This document shows positions 49,245 to 63,100 of a stretch of 64,000 nt of DNA, in pieces. The position numbers and the translations under genes are program-made. Source of the stretch: Rosellinia necatrix. Its lineage: Eukaryota; Ascomycota; Sordariomycetes; Xylariales; Xylariaceae. Where the stretch lies: positions 1,922,001-1,986,000 of the forward strand of contig JAGYVD010000003.1 of NCBI GenBank assembly GCA_021209875.1, written 5' to 3'. How positions within the stretch are numbered: position 1 is the first letter of the stretch; each line of letters starts with the position of its first letter. The notes beneath the pieces are model-generated. The model worked only from the letters and a program-made list of their open reading frames with translations. It searched no databases and was not told where the DNA came from.

Positions 49245-50082
49245 ATGAAGCTTCCACTTCGGCCGATCGTTGCTCCAGGCATTGTCACGCCGCTGCGACC
49301 TCTCATCCGACGGAGCTACGCCACGCACCATGACCGGGGCAAGAACCCGACTGCATCCCGTCGAAGGGCCGTCACGCCTTTCAATGATACCGGGTTTGTG
49401 CCTTGGAGCGAACTCTCGGTAGTGGAAAAAGCGTCGCGCGCAACGCAGCAGTCTTTCAACTTCGGGCTTGTCATCGTTGGCCTCGTATTGACAGTATGCT
49501 CATCGCGCACCAGTGTCATCGCGGGTCCTTGCTAAACTCGGCTTTGCCTTCGTAGGGTGGCGTTGGCTACTTTCTCTACCAAGATGTCTTCTCGCCCGAC
49601 AGCAAAACGGCGTATTTCAACCGAGCCGTCGATCGGATCAAGAAAAACCCTGTCTGCTTAGGAGTGTTGGGAGAAGCCAACAAAATCGTAGCGCACGGAG
49701 ACGAGACAGCAAACAAATGGCGCCGGTCACGGCCAATTATGTAAGGAGATTGCACTGATACATGAAGATTGTCGCTGATGGTTACAGGTCAACGCTGCAG
49801 ACGGACGCACAAGGGAACGACCACCTAGTGATGAACTTCTACGTTTGTCAGTCGCCCCTACTTCCATGAGCGATGTCTGACATTATATAGGTGGAAGGGC
49901 CGCTGAACCATGGCGCCGTACACGTACACCTTGTTAGGCGTGCGGGACACAGTGAATTCGAGTATAAATATTTATTCGTAGATGTGAAGGGCCACCAACG
50001 CATCTTTCTCGAAAACGCCGACATGAAAACCTCAGGCCCAGATTCTAAAAAGTTCAGGTTATTCGGAGTTAATTGGAATTGA
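49245..50082 (+). CDS. tim21: Tim21, TIM23 translocase subunit
   Basis: Inner mitochondrial membrane subunit of the presequence translocase TIM23 that contacts Tom22 and the respiratory chain in the intermembrane space. Exons 49245-49493, 49556-49740, 49788-49842 and 49891-50082 give 226 residues. The N-terminus is Arg-rich and lacks acidic residues (MKLPLRPIVAPGIVTPLRPL, RRSYATHH), a mitochondrial presequence. The single membrane segment is at about 72-93 (NFGLVIVGLVLTGGVGYFLY). The intermembrane-space domain includes YFNRAVDRIKKNP, GDETANKWRRSRP, MNFYVEGPLNHG and the terminal FRLFGVNWN. A frame extends upstream of the chosen ATG, but the sequence there is not presequence-like, so 49245 is preferred. 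Confidence 0.95.
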
Positions 50083-53000
50083 GTGTCCAGTCCGTCTGGA
50101 GTGCCGCTCTGGCGCGTGTGACCAGGTCTAAAAAATAAAAAATAAAAAACCTTTTAAGTTAGAAGAAAAAGCCAAGTTTGACGCGGCCCCTGCTTTAACA
50201 ATGTTGTGGATGCAGCGAATCCCAAAACCGGAAATTATAGTCTTCATATGGTCTATGCATCTTCGCTGGAGATATGCAGATGCTGTAGTGTGGAATCAAG
50301 CCCTGGGCTGGGACAACCCTTTTGAAACCTAGTAAATATATGAAATTTTATGGTTGAAAGTCTAAGATTACGAGGGTTGGTCGAGACCCAATGTTGGCTT
50401 CTGCCCTTATTCATGTAAGAGGTATTTTCATATTCTAAGTAGAGAAAGCAGACAGTAAATTATCTGGAGCCACAGCTCATGGGAGCTTAGCCCACTCATG
50501 TTGGTATGAGAGATAGCATTGCTGGGATATTATTAGTCAATTGCCTCACAGCCAGGCCTATTATTGTGATAGGAAATGATAAGCTATACCATCACGTATT
50601 TATTTTGTGGAGGTTCCCACTTCAGGACACAAGGATAGCCTTACCTGTGCAGTCCCCAGTAGCGATGCGGCTCAACAACCCAAGAAATCCGACACTCTCG
50701 GTGCGTGGATCATATAGCAAGGGCGAGGGGTTGTCTGGGTGCCAGTTCTTTAACCGTTGACTACTATTACCGAAGACTACGCCCCCACATCGCGAAGACT
50801 ACGACGAGTCCACACTACCAAGATGAGTATTTCAAATCATATTATGGAATAAGTATGTGCCCCTCTATAAATCTTCGTTCATTGCAACATTTTTCACTTA
50901 ACAATTCCTCACAGGCGCCGGGATGATCTATGTCATATAATACCAGTAGGCTTGTGGAGTAGGGAGTAGGTTGACGTTGCTTTATCTACAATCATTGTAA
51001 ACGAGAGTAGGCCTTCATTACCTTACAATATTGACTGGGCTAGATTATCAGCATTTATTGAACCGCTTTTAAACTTCGGTATTAAGATAGATGTGATTAT
51101 GACTGTACCTAAGCTTTGCGTTATGGGAAGAAATTTGCTGGGATTCATATAAAATTCGTGCGCAGTATTGCTGCTCTATCCATTCCCACCAAGCTCATAA
51201 TCTAGTATAATCCTACTTGTGGTATTCATAATTACAATCCTGGTATTTTCGGTTCGTTAAATCACTATATATGAGATATCCCAGTTATAATTATGGGCGT
51301 TTGCTTGGTTGTTCAAAAGTAGGTAGACCACGCAGCGTTTATAGTTGCGAGTGTAGCTTACGATATCGCCCAAAAGATCGCGCATGCTAGTCGCCAAAGT
51401 TTATTAACGTGATTTCGGTTGCTTTCTACACTGATAATTGAGCCTCGCTCGGATTTTCCTAAATATAGAAGACCTGTTTTTGAATTATGATTGAGCTCTT
51501 CGATCGAAGGCACAAGACGAGCATTATAACGAGTTAGCCACCTCCCTATTGATGATGTGCTTAGCTTCAAACTCAGTAATTACTCCAATCTACCTCCATG
51601 TGACACAGTAAGTATTTTCCGAGGAAAAAAAACAAAAACAAAAACAAAAAAATAAACAGAAAACAAAATAAAACGAACAAAACAAACTAACAACAAGAAT
51701 CGAGCGAGTGGAAGAAGCGCCCCAAGATACTAAATAGAGCAAAATATTCGGTGTGCTTTAATACTAAAGAAGCAATTGCCATGTACGCCATCATAGGAGA
51801 AACCGTAGGATTACCCATAAAACTCAGGAGGCAGAATTGGCACTATGCCACCAGCGAGAACTTTTCCTGACCTTCGTGTTTACCGGCTGAGAAATGCACT
51901 TTTTAAAAAAATCCCTAGTAAACAAATAGCCACGCGATTATTTGGAATCCGGCGTACTAGTTCAGCCATTTCGACAAGGGAGGGTTGGATCTCCAAGTTG
52001 TTGTTCTCCCCAGCGTCTGGCATGCAGCAGCGAAGCATCCATCTGCACATGACCGAGCCACATCTGCATAAAAAAATAAGTTTTTATGGGCTGTGTCGGC
52101 TATGTCGGGTCGTAGCATCAACGTTATAGACGGGATCGGTTCGTGGCAGAGCGACTGGGTCGAGTAGGTAGGATGTTTGGGCCGCGATGAGTGGCCATGG
52201 TCGGATGAGAGACACCGGCCCCTCGAATCTTGGCCGCCTCATTTGGTGTGTGGAATTGGGCTTCTCCAAGGACAAGGAATGAAGCGTCGACACCATAGGT
52301 GAAGCCGCGGCGTCCGGGTTGCAGATCGATCCTATACTAAAGACTAGGCGAGGAGACGGTAATTGCGTGGTGCCAACAAGCTAGTCGACAACGCCTGCTT
52401 ATAAATAATACTTAGCTGGGTAAGTAGGCCGAATTTCTTCTTCCCTAGATGGCGCACATACGCCAGAGCGGAGTAGTGGAGCTACGCGGGCATGGAATCC
52501 GCAAGGGAGATATCTACTTCGGTACAGATCGTGAAGTAACTGCCATGTATGTTCTAAGTTCTGTCGCCATGGGTAGTACCACTAGCTAATCAAACGTTAT
52601 ACTTGAAGCTGCCAGAAGCCAAAGTAGCGTATCGGAAGCAACCCGTTCCCCCCAAGTCTACGCGTACAAGCTAGTGTCAAAATGAGTTGGCCCTTCTCGC
52701 AGTGTGTTGCCTTCACTGTGTTCTATAGTTCTCTCAACCACGAATTAATAACGGGTACCATACACTTGGAAGTACTTGGATCAAATCTGCCATTACTTAG
52801 TCCACATATTTTCGGCTCAGGGCCATCCATGTAAGGGAATTTCTTAATCACACCTTGCTAGTTCGATCGAGCGAAGTGCTTAATAAGAGCATGAACCTTA
52901 GCAACATTGACTAAGCACCTAGACGATATGTCACAAACCTCGACTATACTAATGGGCTGGGATAGAATTGAGCAGATTGTATGTCGTAATAGTAATCATG

Positions 53001-53800
53001 GGGGGCAGGCCCGGTCAAATTTCTCCCGTGCTCGTGCAATAGCGACACCACTCCGTGAGTTTAAGAGCACGGCCTAGTCTAGATTTTCCTATCTTCGGAG
53101 CCTCCTGACCGCTTCGCCCGAAATATGTTTGATACTATCTCGATGCCACATGTTTGCCTAGAATCCCGAAACAAGAATTTCCGACCAGAGGCCTGCATGG
53201 AGAAAAAATATGACCAGGGAAAGGCCCGACATGTGTAAGCTCGCTCTAGTTTAGATCGTCGATATTTGTACATTTTCAGCAGCCAATCCAATATCTACAT
53301 TGAGATTGGTATTCCTAGTTTCCCCTTTTGAACAAAAAAAAAGGAGGCGGTGGTGTAGCAGATCGTATGGTAGGAGTGCTCCCGAGCCCCTATTCCTCTG
53401 ACGATGACGGGAGCGGACGCAATTTCATTGGCAGTAGCGTGGCTGGATGGATCATTGCGTGTCAGGCAGCCCGTCGTCACCCACGATCAGAAATGTTCCA
53501 TGTCATGAGCGTTGTAGAAAACACCCTAAACACTGCCTTATTAGTGGTGGCAGGACTTGCGGTACCACGTTACAATAGAGCAGGGTACTCAATGATCAGA
53601 GGGGGGGCTTCGGCATTTGAGAGCCCTGCGTAAAGATAGATAGACTGGCATGATTCACAACGCCCCTTACGGGCCAACTGGCTTGCTAGCGCGGCATGTG
53701 TTGGAGGCTCATACTCTGATCAGAATCTTAACCGTCGGAGGGGTTCGGCCACGTATCGTGTCTGAGCGATTTGTACCCTCAAGGCCGCCTACGTCGGGCG
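50083..53800. other. AT-richer gene-free stretch
   Basis: No gene recognised. Base composition is AT-richer than in the gene-bearing parts, with an A-rich AAACA stretch at about 51625-51695. Short open pieces on both strands (for example 50987-51148 plus, 51358-51570 minus, 52449-52589 plus) read like coding sequence for 40-70 codons and then break. This could be decayed gene or transposon sequence; no diagnostic motif is visible. Confidence 0.45.
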
Positions 53801-56800
53801 GCACGATTCTCAGAAAGAATCACTAGCCCGTCGCCGCATGAGTCATCCTCCTGCAGGTCATAGGGGAGATGTGTGATTCGTGGGATTTGCAGTAGAGACG
53901 TGAGGCAGATCGTGGCAACAACGGCAATCCACGATAGAGCGTTCAGGGGGGCGGGAAGGTGATGGTGGTGGAGGTAGTGGTGGTGGTGGTGGTGTTGGTG
54001 TTGGTGGTGAGTAACGGATACACCGGCTCATGGCCGGATGCGGAAAAGTCAAGCGAACAAAAGTGGAAGCTTGACGTCGTCGATCATCTAGTCTGGGCGT
54101 TAGGTGGAGGGCATCCGACTGTACTTGGAGGCAAGTCGTCGCGGGAGACGGGTCGAGCAAGCAAGGCCCTCCTGCTGCCAATGGCTACCCACACACGACT
54201 CCACGAACTCGGACCCGAGAACCTGGGTCAAGCGAGCAGTCCTGCGACGCTGTGTCGATGCCGGCGGTCAGGCTCGTAGTGGGCACGGCAGCTTATCACG
54301 AAGAACTTGCCAGAAATGCACATGTCAGTCCTGGCGCTCCGCCAACGAGGCTTCTCTGAAAGGACCTTACATAACGCCTAGTGGATGGACTCGGGTGTTT
54401 TGAATTCTACGACCCCTGCGATCCTTGCTGTCGATCTACGAGGGCGCTTGCCCTGCCGCTACGCAACACGAGGGGGGAAGGAAGCGGTGCTATTGAAGGC
54501 GCCCTCCCGCGACGGCGGCGTACTAGAGCGGAGCAAGGAGATGGCACGGCGGCTACCGAGCGCGGGTAGATGTTGGTCTGCATTTCGCTGGCGAGAGGGG
54601 GGAGAGGCCTCGTCTCTCGGGTAGGGCCCTCCCTGTGCGACGGGCGGCCCAATCGACCACGCCATTTTCTTCGGCCCAGTGGCCGAGATCAGGTCATTCT
54701 ACGTATGTCCACTTATCTAACGGCCGAGAAGGCAGCGTGAGCGCTCTCTCGGCGAGACACTGCTGTCCCGTAATAAGCCCTCCCGGTAGCAAGTTGACGT
54801 AATGTGGTGCTGGGCCACCCGGGGGGGCCAATGGCAAGGTTGACTGCAGTGCACTTTGCTTTCCTCTGCCCAGACGCCAGCATGGTTCTCTCGGTGGGCA
54901 AGCCAGCGCGCCGGTGATTGGCCGGCACCGACGTGTTTTCCTCGGGCGCGCCAGAGTTTCCAACCGATGCTACTGAGGTCGGACCCCAAGATGGTAATAA
55001 CGTCCCAACTCGTGCCGGTGGGAAAAAGAAATGCCATCCATGCTTATCTCCATGGGCCACCGACGCCACGAAGGGGGGGAGTCCAAGAGAGATGTCCCAA
55101 ATAGGAAGCCCAACAGCTCTCCCACATGTTCACAGTCTGTGGCGTGCCTCGCGTAGGGCGCTTACGGGCTCGACGACAACAGGTGCTTGGGCAAATATAG
55201 GGACAAGTAGGCGTCAGCTCGCTACCTCCCCATATCTATAGAATAGTGGGTAGGGTGAGGACGACGTGCCTATCCAAGGTCCTTGTTGCGTTGGGGTCCT
55301 TGCATAGCCTGAGGCCTCGTTCTAACATCCCGCCTGTATCCCCTTTGACTCGTGCGTGCTGTAACTACAGTACAGTATATCCGTGGCATATCTTACTCGA
55401 AGGGGTAATAATTGATTTATCTTCCACAAATCCCGAGGGCCAGTGGTGGCGTACAGCTACCTACGTATTGATGCCGGCTGATCACTGGTTCACAGGCGGG
55501 ATGCCAGGCCGGATTTATTCACTATCAATAACCATGCCGTCCATTACCTCGTTCTCCTATGTACATAGATGTGTGTATTGTATTGGCCCCTGACCTAAGG
55601 ACGTCTTGAATTCTTGACTTCTCGATCTCTTGCTCTCTTTGCTCTCTTCCCAGCCGTTTTACCGTTCCAGCGTGGGTTAACTAAATGATAATTCCACAAA
55701 CCGAGCACAAAACCCGACCCATTAACTAGGTTGTTGGGGGAAGCAAAAAACAAAACAAAAACAAAAACAAAAAAAAACTACTCATCTTACCCATATGAGA
55801 CAGTTAATCTTCCGTGCTATTGTTCCTCAGCCACCAGAGTCTGGGCAGACTTTTCATTGGGTAATCGGAATAACTTCATCTCTGTCCGGCACTGAACTCA
55901 CACCGTGTGACACGATCCGAGGTGGAGGTGGTTTCCGAACCAACACCCCAAGCCATGCTGCTACAAGCCCCTAGGCGGGCACGTAAACAACCGTAAATGT
56001 TTTCCGTACAAGACGTGCTAGGGTGCGGTCATAGGCGCAAACTAGGGCAGGACTCAGCGAGATTTCGACCTATTTGCATCTGATACCGCCCAACACCACT
56101 AGAGTCTTATTGAATTTATGCCTGCCATTGCCTACAGGCGATCATAATCATATCCATTTCGGGTCACTATTCTACTGTTATGGCTAGATCACAGGACAAT
56201 AACTATCAAGCAATACCACACTTACATACAAAGAAAAGAAAACATGACATATCACACAGCCCGTTAAGTTATAATTAGTATTTGCTAACTGCTTTATAGC
56301 CGACAAACAAACATAGAGGTGTTGGGTTATAACACCCTAAGTAGAGAAACCTTTTCGGATAATGATGATTTGCCCCTAAACCAGATGTTGGGGTTTCTGA
56401 GCTGACGAATATGCTGCTGCGCACCACAGGGGAGATTCCTCATAATAATTAGCATGGTATTTGGTGATAAATGCACACCACTAGGGCGATCAAATGTAAA
56501 AAAAATCATAGTTTTCCTCATATGTATCGATATCACTAGTACTAAATTTCGAGACGCGCAACAAGGGTCCTGCCGCTTCTCGTCCAGGAAGATGCCCAGG
56601 CTCTAGTGAGAATGATTTGAGTGGTTGGGTGGCCTTGTTTGTTTGGCCAGCGGTTCTCTTCCCCGCCCCTCTGAAGAGAAATGCTAAGGCGACGTGACAT
56701 GCATACTCACCGGTCGAGCGAATGGACCACACGCTACACTGCTTTCGACACCTTCTGCATACTCCGTGCCGTCCTGAACCGTAGGGGGTCGCTATACACT

Positions 56801-59800
56801 CGCTCCTCTTCGCATGGCGAAACGTATTGGTGGCGAACCGGACGGCTTGGGAGCAGGAGATTCGTACCTGAGGGATAATGGATCAAGATAGTGGGCTCCA
56901 AACCCATATCTCGTTATATCTTTTGTGATTTCCTGCTATTGAAATTGACCTGCCTGCGATAAACACCAGGCCGTCTCCAACTAGCCTTGCCCATCTTACC
57001 CATCTTACCCCAGACTCTCGCGTTGGCCGAGTTGTTGTTTGTGTTTTCTCCGTGACCATGTGCCACCCCTGCGCGCAGTGGGTAGTATGCATGCCCTATC
57101 TCTGATCTCTAATCTGTTATTACATCTGGCAGATATTGATCGCGGTTCCGCTTTTCGAACTCACTTGCTAAGCTTTTGTCACATTCCTCACAGGATGGCT
57201 CTCCGGTAAAAAATAGGCTTGAGGGTGTGAACGGTGACATATCACCTCGCACAAGATCTGAAGTCATGCGAGAGCTTGACGCTTGCGCAACCTCCATCGA
57301 ACAAGCTCGCTTGAGCTAGGTTTCGTCGGCATGCATTTGTTTTGGGTGTCGTACAGGGAGGCACTCATGACATGGATCGACGAAGAACAGTAATAGACCA
57401 TCGGCCCAGGAGCCCAAGGGAAAACTCTGCTAGAGAGAAGCTTCGGCCCGAACCGACATGTAACTCTCTCCACGAACTATACTGTAGTATTCGGTCAACA
57501 GCCGGCTCGTGCCTCGACATCCAATTGCTTGCGATAGACCGAGGTGAACAAGCCTTTACCGGCCAGTGACCAGAGAATTACCAGCTAGCGGGTCTTATGC
57601 CCATACCTATACCGCCGGGAGGGGAGGAGTCTCGTATGGCGCTGTTCCTCCTCCGCCACAAGACGAATCCAAATATATAAGAGCAGCGAGTTTCGTCAAT
57701 GGCCCGTCCGGGCCCGCCCACAACCCAAGTGTCGTGGTGGCCTGAAACATGATAATAACGATTTCTACTGTGGGCATATGGTCTTATTGCGCAGGTTGTC
57801 GTAAACAACTGAGCTGACGGACACCTGCACAGTGACTGTATCGCCGAGACAAGCCAGCAGACGAGTGTGAGGGATTCTGATTAGCGGCTTGCCCATATTT
57901 GCCCGTATGAAGGTAATTGCAGCTGCACGAGACACCGTATATTGCCCCCTCCCCCCCCTCGAATAGGTATTCGATAGGTATTGGCTCTTAAAGACGGAAG
58001 CAGCCACGTACTATTTTAATCTCCAAATCCCGTCGTCTTTTCCTCCCTAGACCCTGTCGCTCATGGGTTCGGGTATTTGGGAGGTATGATTGGATGATAA
58101 GGAGACTGTCAAACATCGCATCCCCGAGTGATGAGCAAAACCACTCCTTAATCCTATACTTCAGAATTAGTTCGAGATTCTGGACTCGTTTACTCGCCGG
58201 CTCAGCTAGATGTTCTCGGCACGCAAGAGTATCAGGGGAGCCGCCGCGTTCGGTCTCGCACTCGGTAAGCAAAAGGACCGAGATCTGGCTAATCGCCTCA
58301 CCGGCCAACCACCAAGGTATCCAAGTATCTAGGGAGCCTATCCATACGCTTCGGCTTGCCGCTGGGTTCAAAACTTTTCTGCCGTCTTTGGCATGGCGGG
58401 CCCGCTTCGAATGGAAAGCCAGAACCGGTCTTATCAATTCTGACCTGGTGACGGCGCTATACTGGTGGTTTTGGCTGAATATGGAAGGTTTACGCCTCAT
58501 CTCACGTGCTAACGGCCTCAAATATAGCAGCTCACAGGCCCAATAGTGTTGATATCTGAGACAGTCAGACATCGGTGGCTTTGGGCTTGAGGTTCTCCGC
58601 TACTACGTGCGTACCTTGCGGATCGAGCCGGTAACTGGTCTAGCCTGGCAGATCAGGTCTCAGTGGCCATGCAACCCCAGCCTTGCCGTTCTCGGTCGGT
58701 CAGTCGGTCAGTCACTGCCGAAAGCAACAAAGAGACACGGGAACCACAACTGGTGAGGTTTATACATTCATTTTATTGGTATTCAACACGTTTGCGCTAG
58801 TCTTTTCTGCAGCGGTGATCAAGCCGCCGTATGAGCTGCAAGGTATGTAAGAGACTGGGCTGATTCAGCGGTGGCTTCAACAGAGTTTGCTAGGAGCATC
58901 TTAGTTTTAACCTCAACCCCTGACAATATCAAACCGAGTCGAAGCTGCCATGGCTGGCCTCGATACCGTATTACAATGCATTGCCTCTCTCCTCCCATCT
59001 GCTCCGCCGGCCACAGGAGGGTACTATTCCCATCCTTCAATAATAGGAGAGACAGGTTAGATTAGTTATGCTTAGTTATAATTGTATCATCACGGAAGTA
59101 GATAATAAATCGAGCCGTCTGATCGAATGACGGACAGGAACAGCGAAACCGATGGACCACTCGTAAGCATGTTATGCACGTTCCCGTCGAGTGAAGCGCA
59201 CTCGTCCAGGCAGATCCCTTGCCAATTACCAGCGGATGTAGGTGGCGTCTCGTAGCGGTATTGAGGGGAGGATACCTGCATACCTGATGCATGCCGGCCA
59301 CGGAGTTCGCTGCTTGTCCGGAACGGTTCTGGTACGAGACCGAGAGGACGCCAGCTTTGGTTGAATCCTATGTACTGCGCTAGTATCTCACATGTTGTTG
59401 TTGTTATATCATGATATCGAACGAATTGCCGGCCAGAAAAAAATGCGGGAGTCCTCATTCCTCTTCCCATGACTCCAATCAGGTATCAAGTACATGGGTC
59501 TTATGTGATACTAGATTTATACCTGGGGACAGAAGATAACCGGCGGGGGGAGGGACGGCGCTACATCACAGCGCCGAGGGAGTTGGGTACCATGGAGTAA
59601 GGTAGAGGTAGCTTGGCTCTCTAATGGGTTGATGTCCAACTACTTGCGAGTAACCTATCGGGGCAATGCCTCAAGGCGTCGCCTCCCACACGAAGGATTC
59701 CTATGTACTTGGAAAGCGGAGTGTCCAAGGCAGAAAGGTATAGCTACTGACTGCAGGATCCTCTGGCCTTGCCAGACGTCTAGGCTGGAAGGGCACTGTA

Positions 59801-60100
59801 TCGATTCGTCCACTCCCTTCTGTTCTTCGACGCCCTGTCAGTTTCTGATATTTCTTCATCGCCCCATACCGCCCATCCTCATCCGCTGCCTGGAGAGCTG
59901 ATGTGCATCCAATACATGTTTAGGATTACACCCATCAACCTTGCATGGCCTACTAGTCTCCGCTGTTGACGCTCATACCCACGATCCCCTATTTCTCTTG
60001 GTAGCCGTCGGTCTCTGAGTGATAAAAACGACCGAGTGTGCCTCTAGCCTCGACTCTGCCCCAGATAGAAACCACCAATAGCTTTGTCTCAAACTATCAA
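53801..60100. other. Gene-free stretch of mixed composition
   Basis: No gene could be supported in 6.3 kb. Locally GC-rich sequence (about 54000-55200) has overlapping open frames on both strands, as expected by chance in such DNA. A GGT/GTT triplet repeat lies at about 53960-54008, an A-rich AAACA stretch at about 55745-55780, and short GTCGGTCA repeats near 58695-58712. Confidence 0.5.
53960..54008. repeat. (GGT)n triplet microsatellite
   Basis: About fifteen GGT/GTT/GGA triplets in a row on the plus strand. Confidence 0.85.
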
Positions 60101-63100
60101 CATTGCACGACCAACCATCAATGTACTTAGCTGCGAGTGCCAAAGAAGGTATAGAGCAATTTCACATGATCTATTTCCATGCCAAAAAGGTTTCTTCATC
60201 TCATCCTCGAAGTATCAAGTCCGGAGTCTGGCCGAACGCCTGACCTTTTCCCCCTAGTGTTAAGAGACCTCAACGTCACTCGCGCCGCGCGGTTGTCTGT
60301 GCGACTCGTCATCGTTGTCTTCTTACTTTTTAAGCCTTGAGCTTCTTTCGTTCTTAACCAACTCTCACACTCCTCCTTTCCTCTCTCTCTCTCTCTCTCT
60401 CTTTCTTTCAACTACCTCCATAAAGAATTCTTGAAGCACCAACTCACCGCCCTTGCTCTTCTTGATGATATGCAGGGTCGCTCTTAACATCGTTGTACTG
60501 TATCTTCGTCACTCGCCGCTCACTTGGCGTTGACTCCAAACGATCTACTTGCCGAAACCCTACATTGCCTGGCCAATCCGCGGTCACCCCAACACCTCGA
60601 AAGGTTCTTCCTAAGCCAAGGTTCCCGCCTTCGAATTATTTCCTCTGAACCTTGTAGTGTTTGTATGCGGGCCCGAGATCGTTTCGGCAGGACACAAACT
60701 CGCGCTGGGGTATATTCCAGAATCTAGCTTGTCAAGTGGATAGATAAATCGGGTAGCAGTAGGTTTTCTCCCATCTAATTATTCCTGAATTCGGGTGTTT
60801 TGGTGGCATTCGAAACACCGCGACCAATACGCCGCCGTTCGATGCGGCTGCTGTTGTGAATGAACTGAGTTGCGCCGCCAATGCCACCATGTTCGACGAA
60901 AGCATCATTAGTGTGGTGGGAGATCAAAGTCGCATAGACAGAGCTGTAGACGGCCCTGCGCTTCTCGGGCAACATGGACCGGCCACCACTTCATTGGAGA
61001 TGCGCAGCAGCAGCTACAAGGGCTCGGGGTCGTATTTGATCTGCCATGCTGACCTGTCTCCTAGGTCAGACGCTGTCCAGCGCAAGCTACGTGTAAGTGT
61101 CCCCTTTCCGATGGGGGCTGGTGGCATCACATCGGGTAGACTGTACTCGGGAGCGTTGTGCAGGCGCCACTACGATCTAGCAGACTTGGCTAAACAGCCG
61201 ATCGAGGCTCGGGTACCGGAACACTGTACATGCGAGCCTCACTCACTCACCCGCGCGGCCGCTCAATTACTTCTCTGCATCATCTTGCCTTGCCCTGTCT
61301 TGGCCCAAGTTCTCAGGATTTGACGATCCCGACGGCCGGGGAATTGTCCTGGCGGTGCTTGCACCGGCCAGCCTCTACTGCCCTCCCCGCCGCGGTCGTC
61401 GTCGTCGTCGTCGCCGCGGTCGTGACCCTCTTGGAGAAAAGACGCCGTGAAAGAGCTGGTGCTCTTGGTCGTATCAGTGTTTCGCCTGCACAACCCGTTC
61501 TCGAACCCCTTCCTCCTCCCGTGTCACTGGTGCTAGTCGTTTGGGTTCTACAGTGTTGATTGGGACGTGAGCTAACGGCGGGATTGAATTGGTCAGAGCA
61601 TCACCAGGGACTTGCCAGTCAGTACGTGACAGTGCGATTGGAGATCGCCTCTTGGCAAACCGTCTCTGTCATGGTGACAGCGGGTCCCGGGTCTTCAAAG
61701 GTCGGTGTAATCCCTGAGCTTGTCACTCGTTCTTTGTCGACTCTCGTCCCTCTGCCAGGTCATACCTCACTGACTACTGCCCTCCGTCTGTCAATCTGTC
61801 TGTCCTCCCACGTCAGTTGCTCGATGGCTTCTACGGTGTTCATGCATGCGTTACCACAGCTCCCTCCAGCCATTGCCTCCTTGCTGGTGATCACCTGCTC
61901 TGGGTGCCAGAACGCGCAAGGCTTGGACCCATTACGTCGATTTCTTCCTGCCTCAATCCATCCCTGTCCGCATACCCTGTCGCGGCACCTGCAAAATCCG
62001 ATCTGATCCCCCCTAGCCTCTTTTTAATTCTCCCGCCTGTTCACACACCCCTAAACACGCACCCCCCTGGTTCCGTAGGGCTGGTCACTCAGTTGATCGC
62101 TATCATCTATTATCTATTAGTAGCACTTTCACAGCAACGATGGTGCGCCACATCCCTCACAGCTCATAGCTCTACGTAGTTCACGATGAGTCGAGTTGGT
62201 GGGTGGTGGCCCTGAGTCGACTCTCCCCGGCGCCGTATTCACACAGGGTATGGCGGCGACTGCCGCCGCCGGCGGTTGAGAAAACGCTGTGAACAATGAA
62301 CACTGTGGGCTTAGAGCTGGAGCCGGAGCCGGGCTAATCGTGATACTCACCCAGATACGGTATCAGCAACCGTTACAAGCCAATTCACCGTTCCTTGGGC
62401 CACACTCCCCGATTGGAGCACAGTCAGCACCGTTGCCACATCCTGTCCTCCCACTCACACCACCACAACCGCCGTCTACCCCACGGCGGACCGAAAGCGA
62501 CGTGCACCTCTGGCCTCTGGGACCAGAGGCTCACCGGATGAGTCGCTCAACGCTGGATAAGGTATGTACATTTATATATACATATATATATATATATCCA
62601 TATATATTTCAACTCTGCGCGCACCTGTCATTATGCCTCCTCCCACTGCTCGCTCCCCGTCCTCATCCTCCTCTTCCCGCTATCAGGTTTCCGCATTCTC
62701 CACCATCACATTCATAGCTCTCTCACTTCCCATCCGGGGCCTTCTGTTTCTTGGTGGGACTCTCTCAACGGTAACCGGGAGGTGGGGCGATGGTTCTTCC
62801 CAACCGGTCTGCAAGGACACAGCCAACTCGATCGATTAACGGCCAATTGGATCGAAACGGACAACATGCACCAGCACCGTTGAAAGGGCAGCGCGGGATC
62901 AGCCAAGACGACAAAACGGACGAGCCCCAGCAAAGGATGATTCCAATACAGTACCAGAGCTGTTTCCAGGGTGAACGGGTTCTTCGAGGCGTGGCCAGCG
63001 CGGCTGCAGCAGCTTGCAACAATCACCGGAACGTGTAATATCGACCGAGAAATTAGGCGAAGGTCAGTGTGATAAGTTGAGTTTCTTTTCTTTCCCTGCC

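Noticed and set aside
52449..52589. Short frame containing GDIYFGTDREV, briefly considered as an FHA-domain fragment
   Set aside because: Only a weak partial resemblance, no conserved Ser/His/Asn signature afterwards.
57988..58572. 194-codon minus-strand frame with an overlapping 150-codon plus frame
   Set aside because: Both strands are open over the same bases and neither shows motifs, so chance is likelier than a gene.
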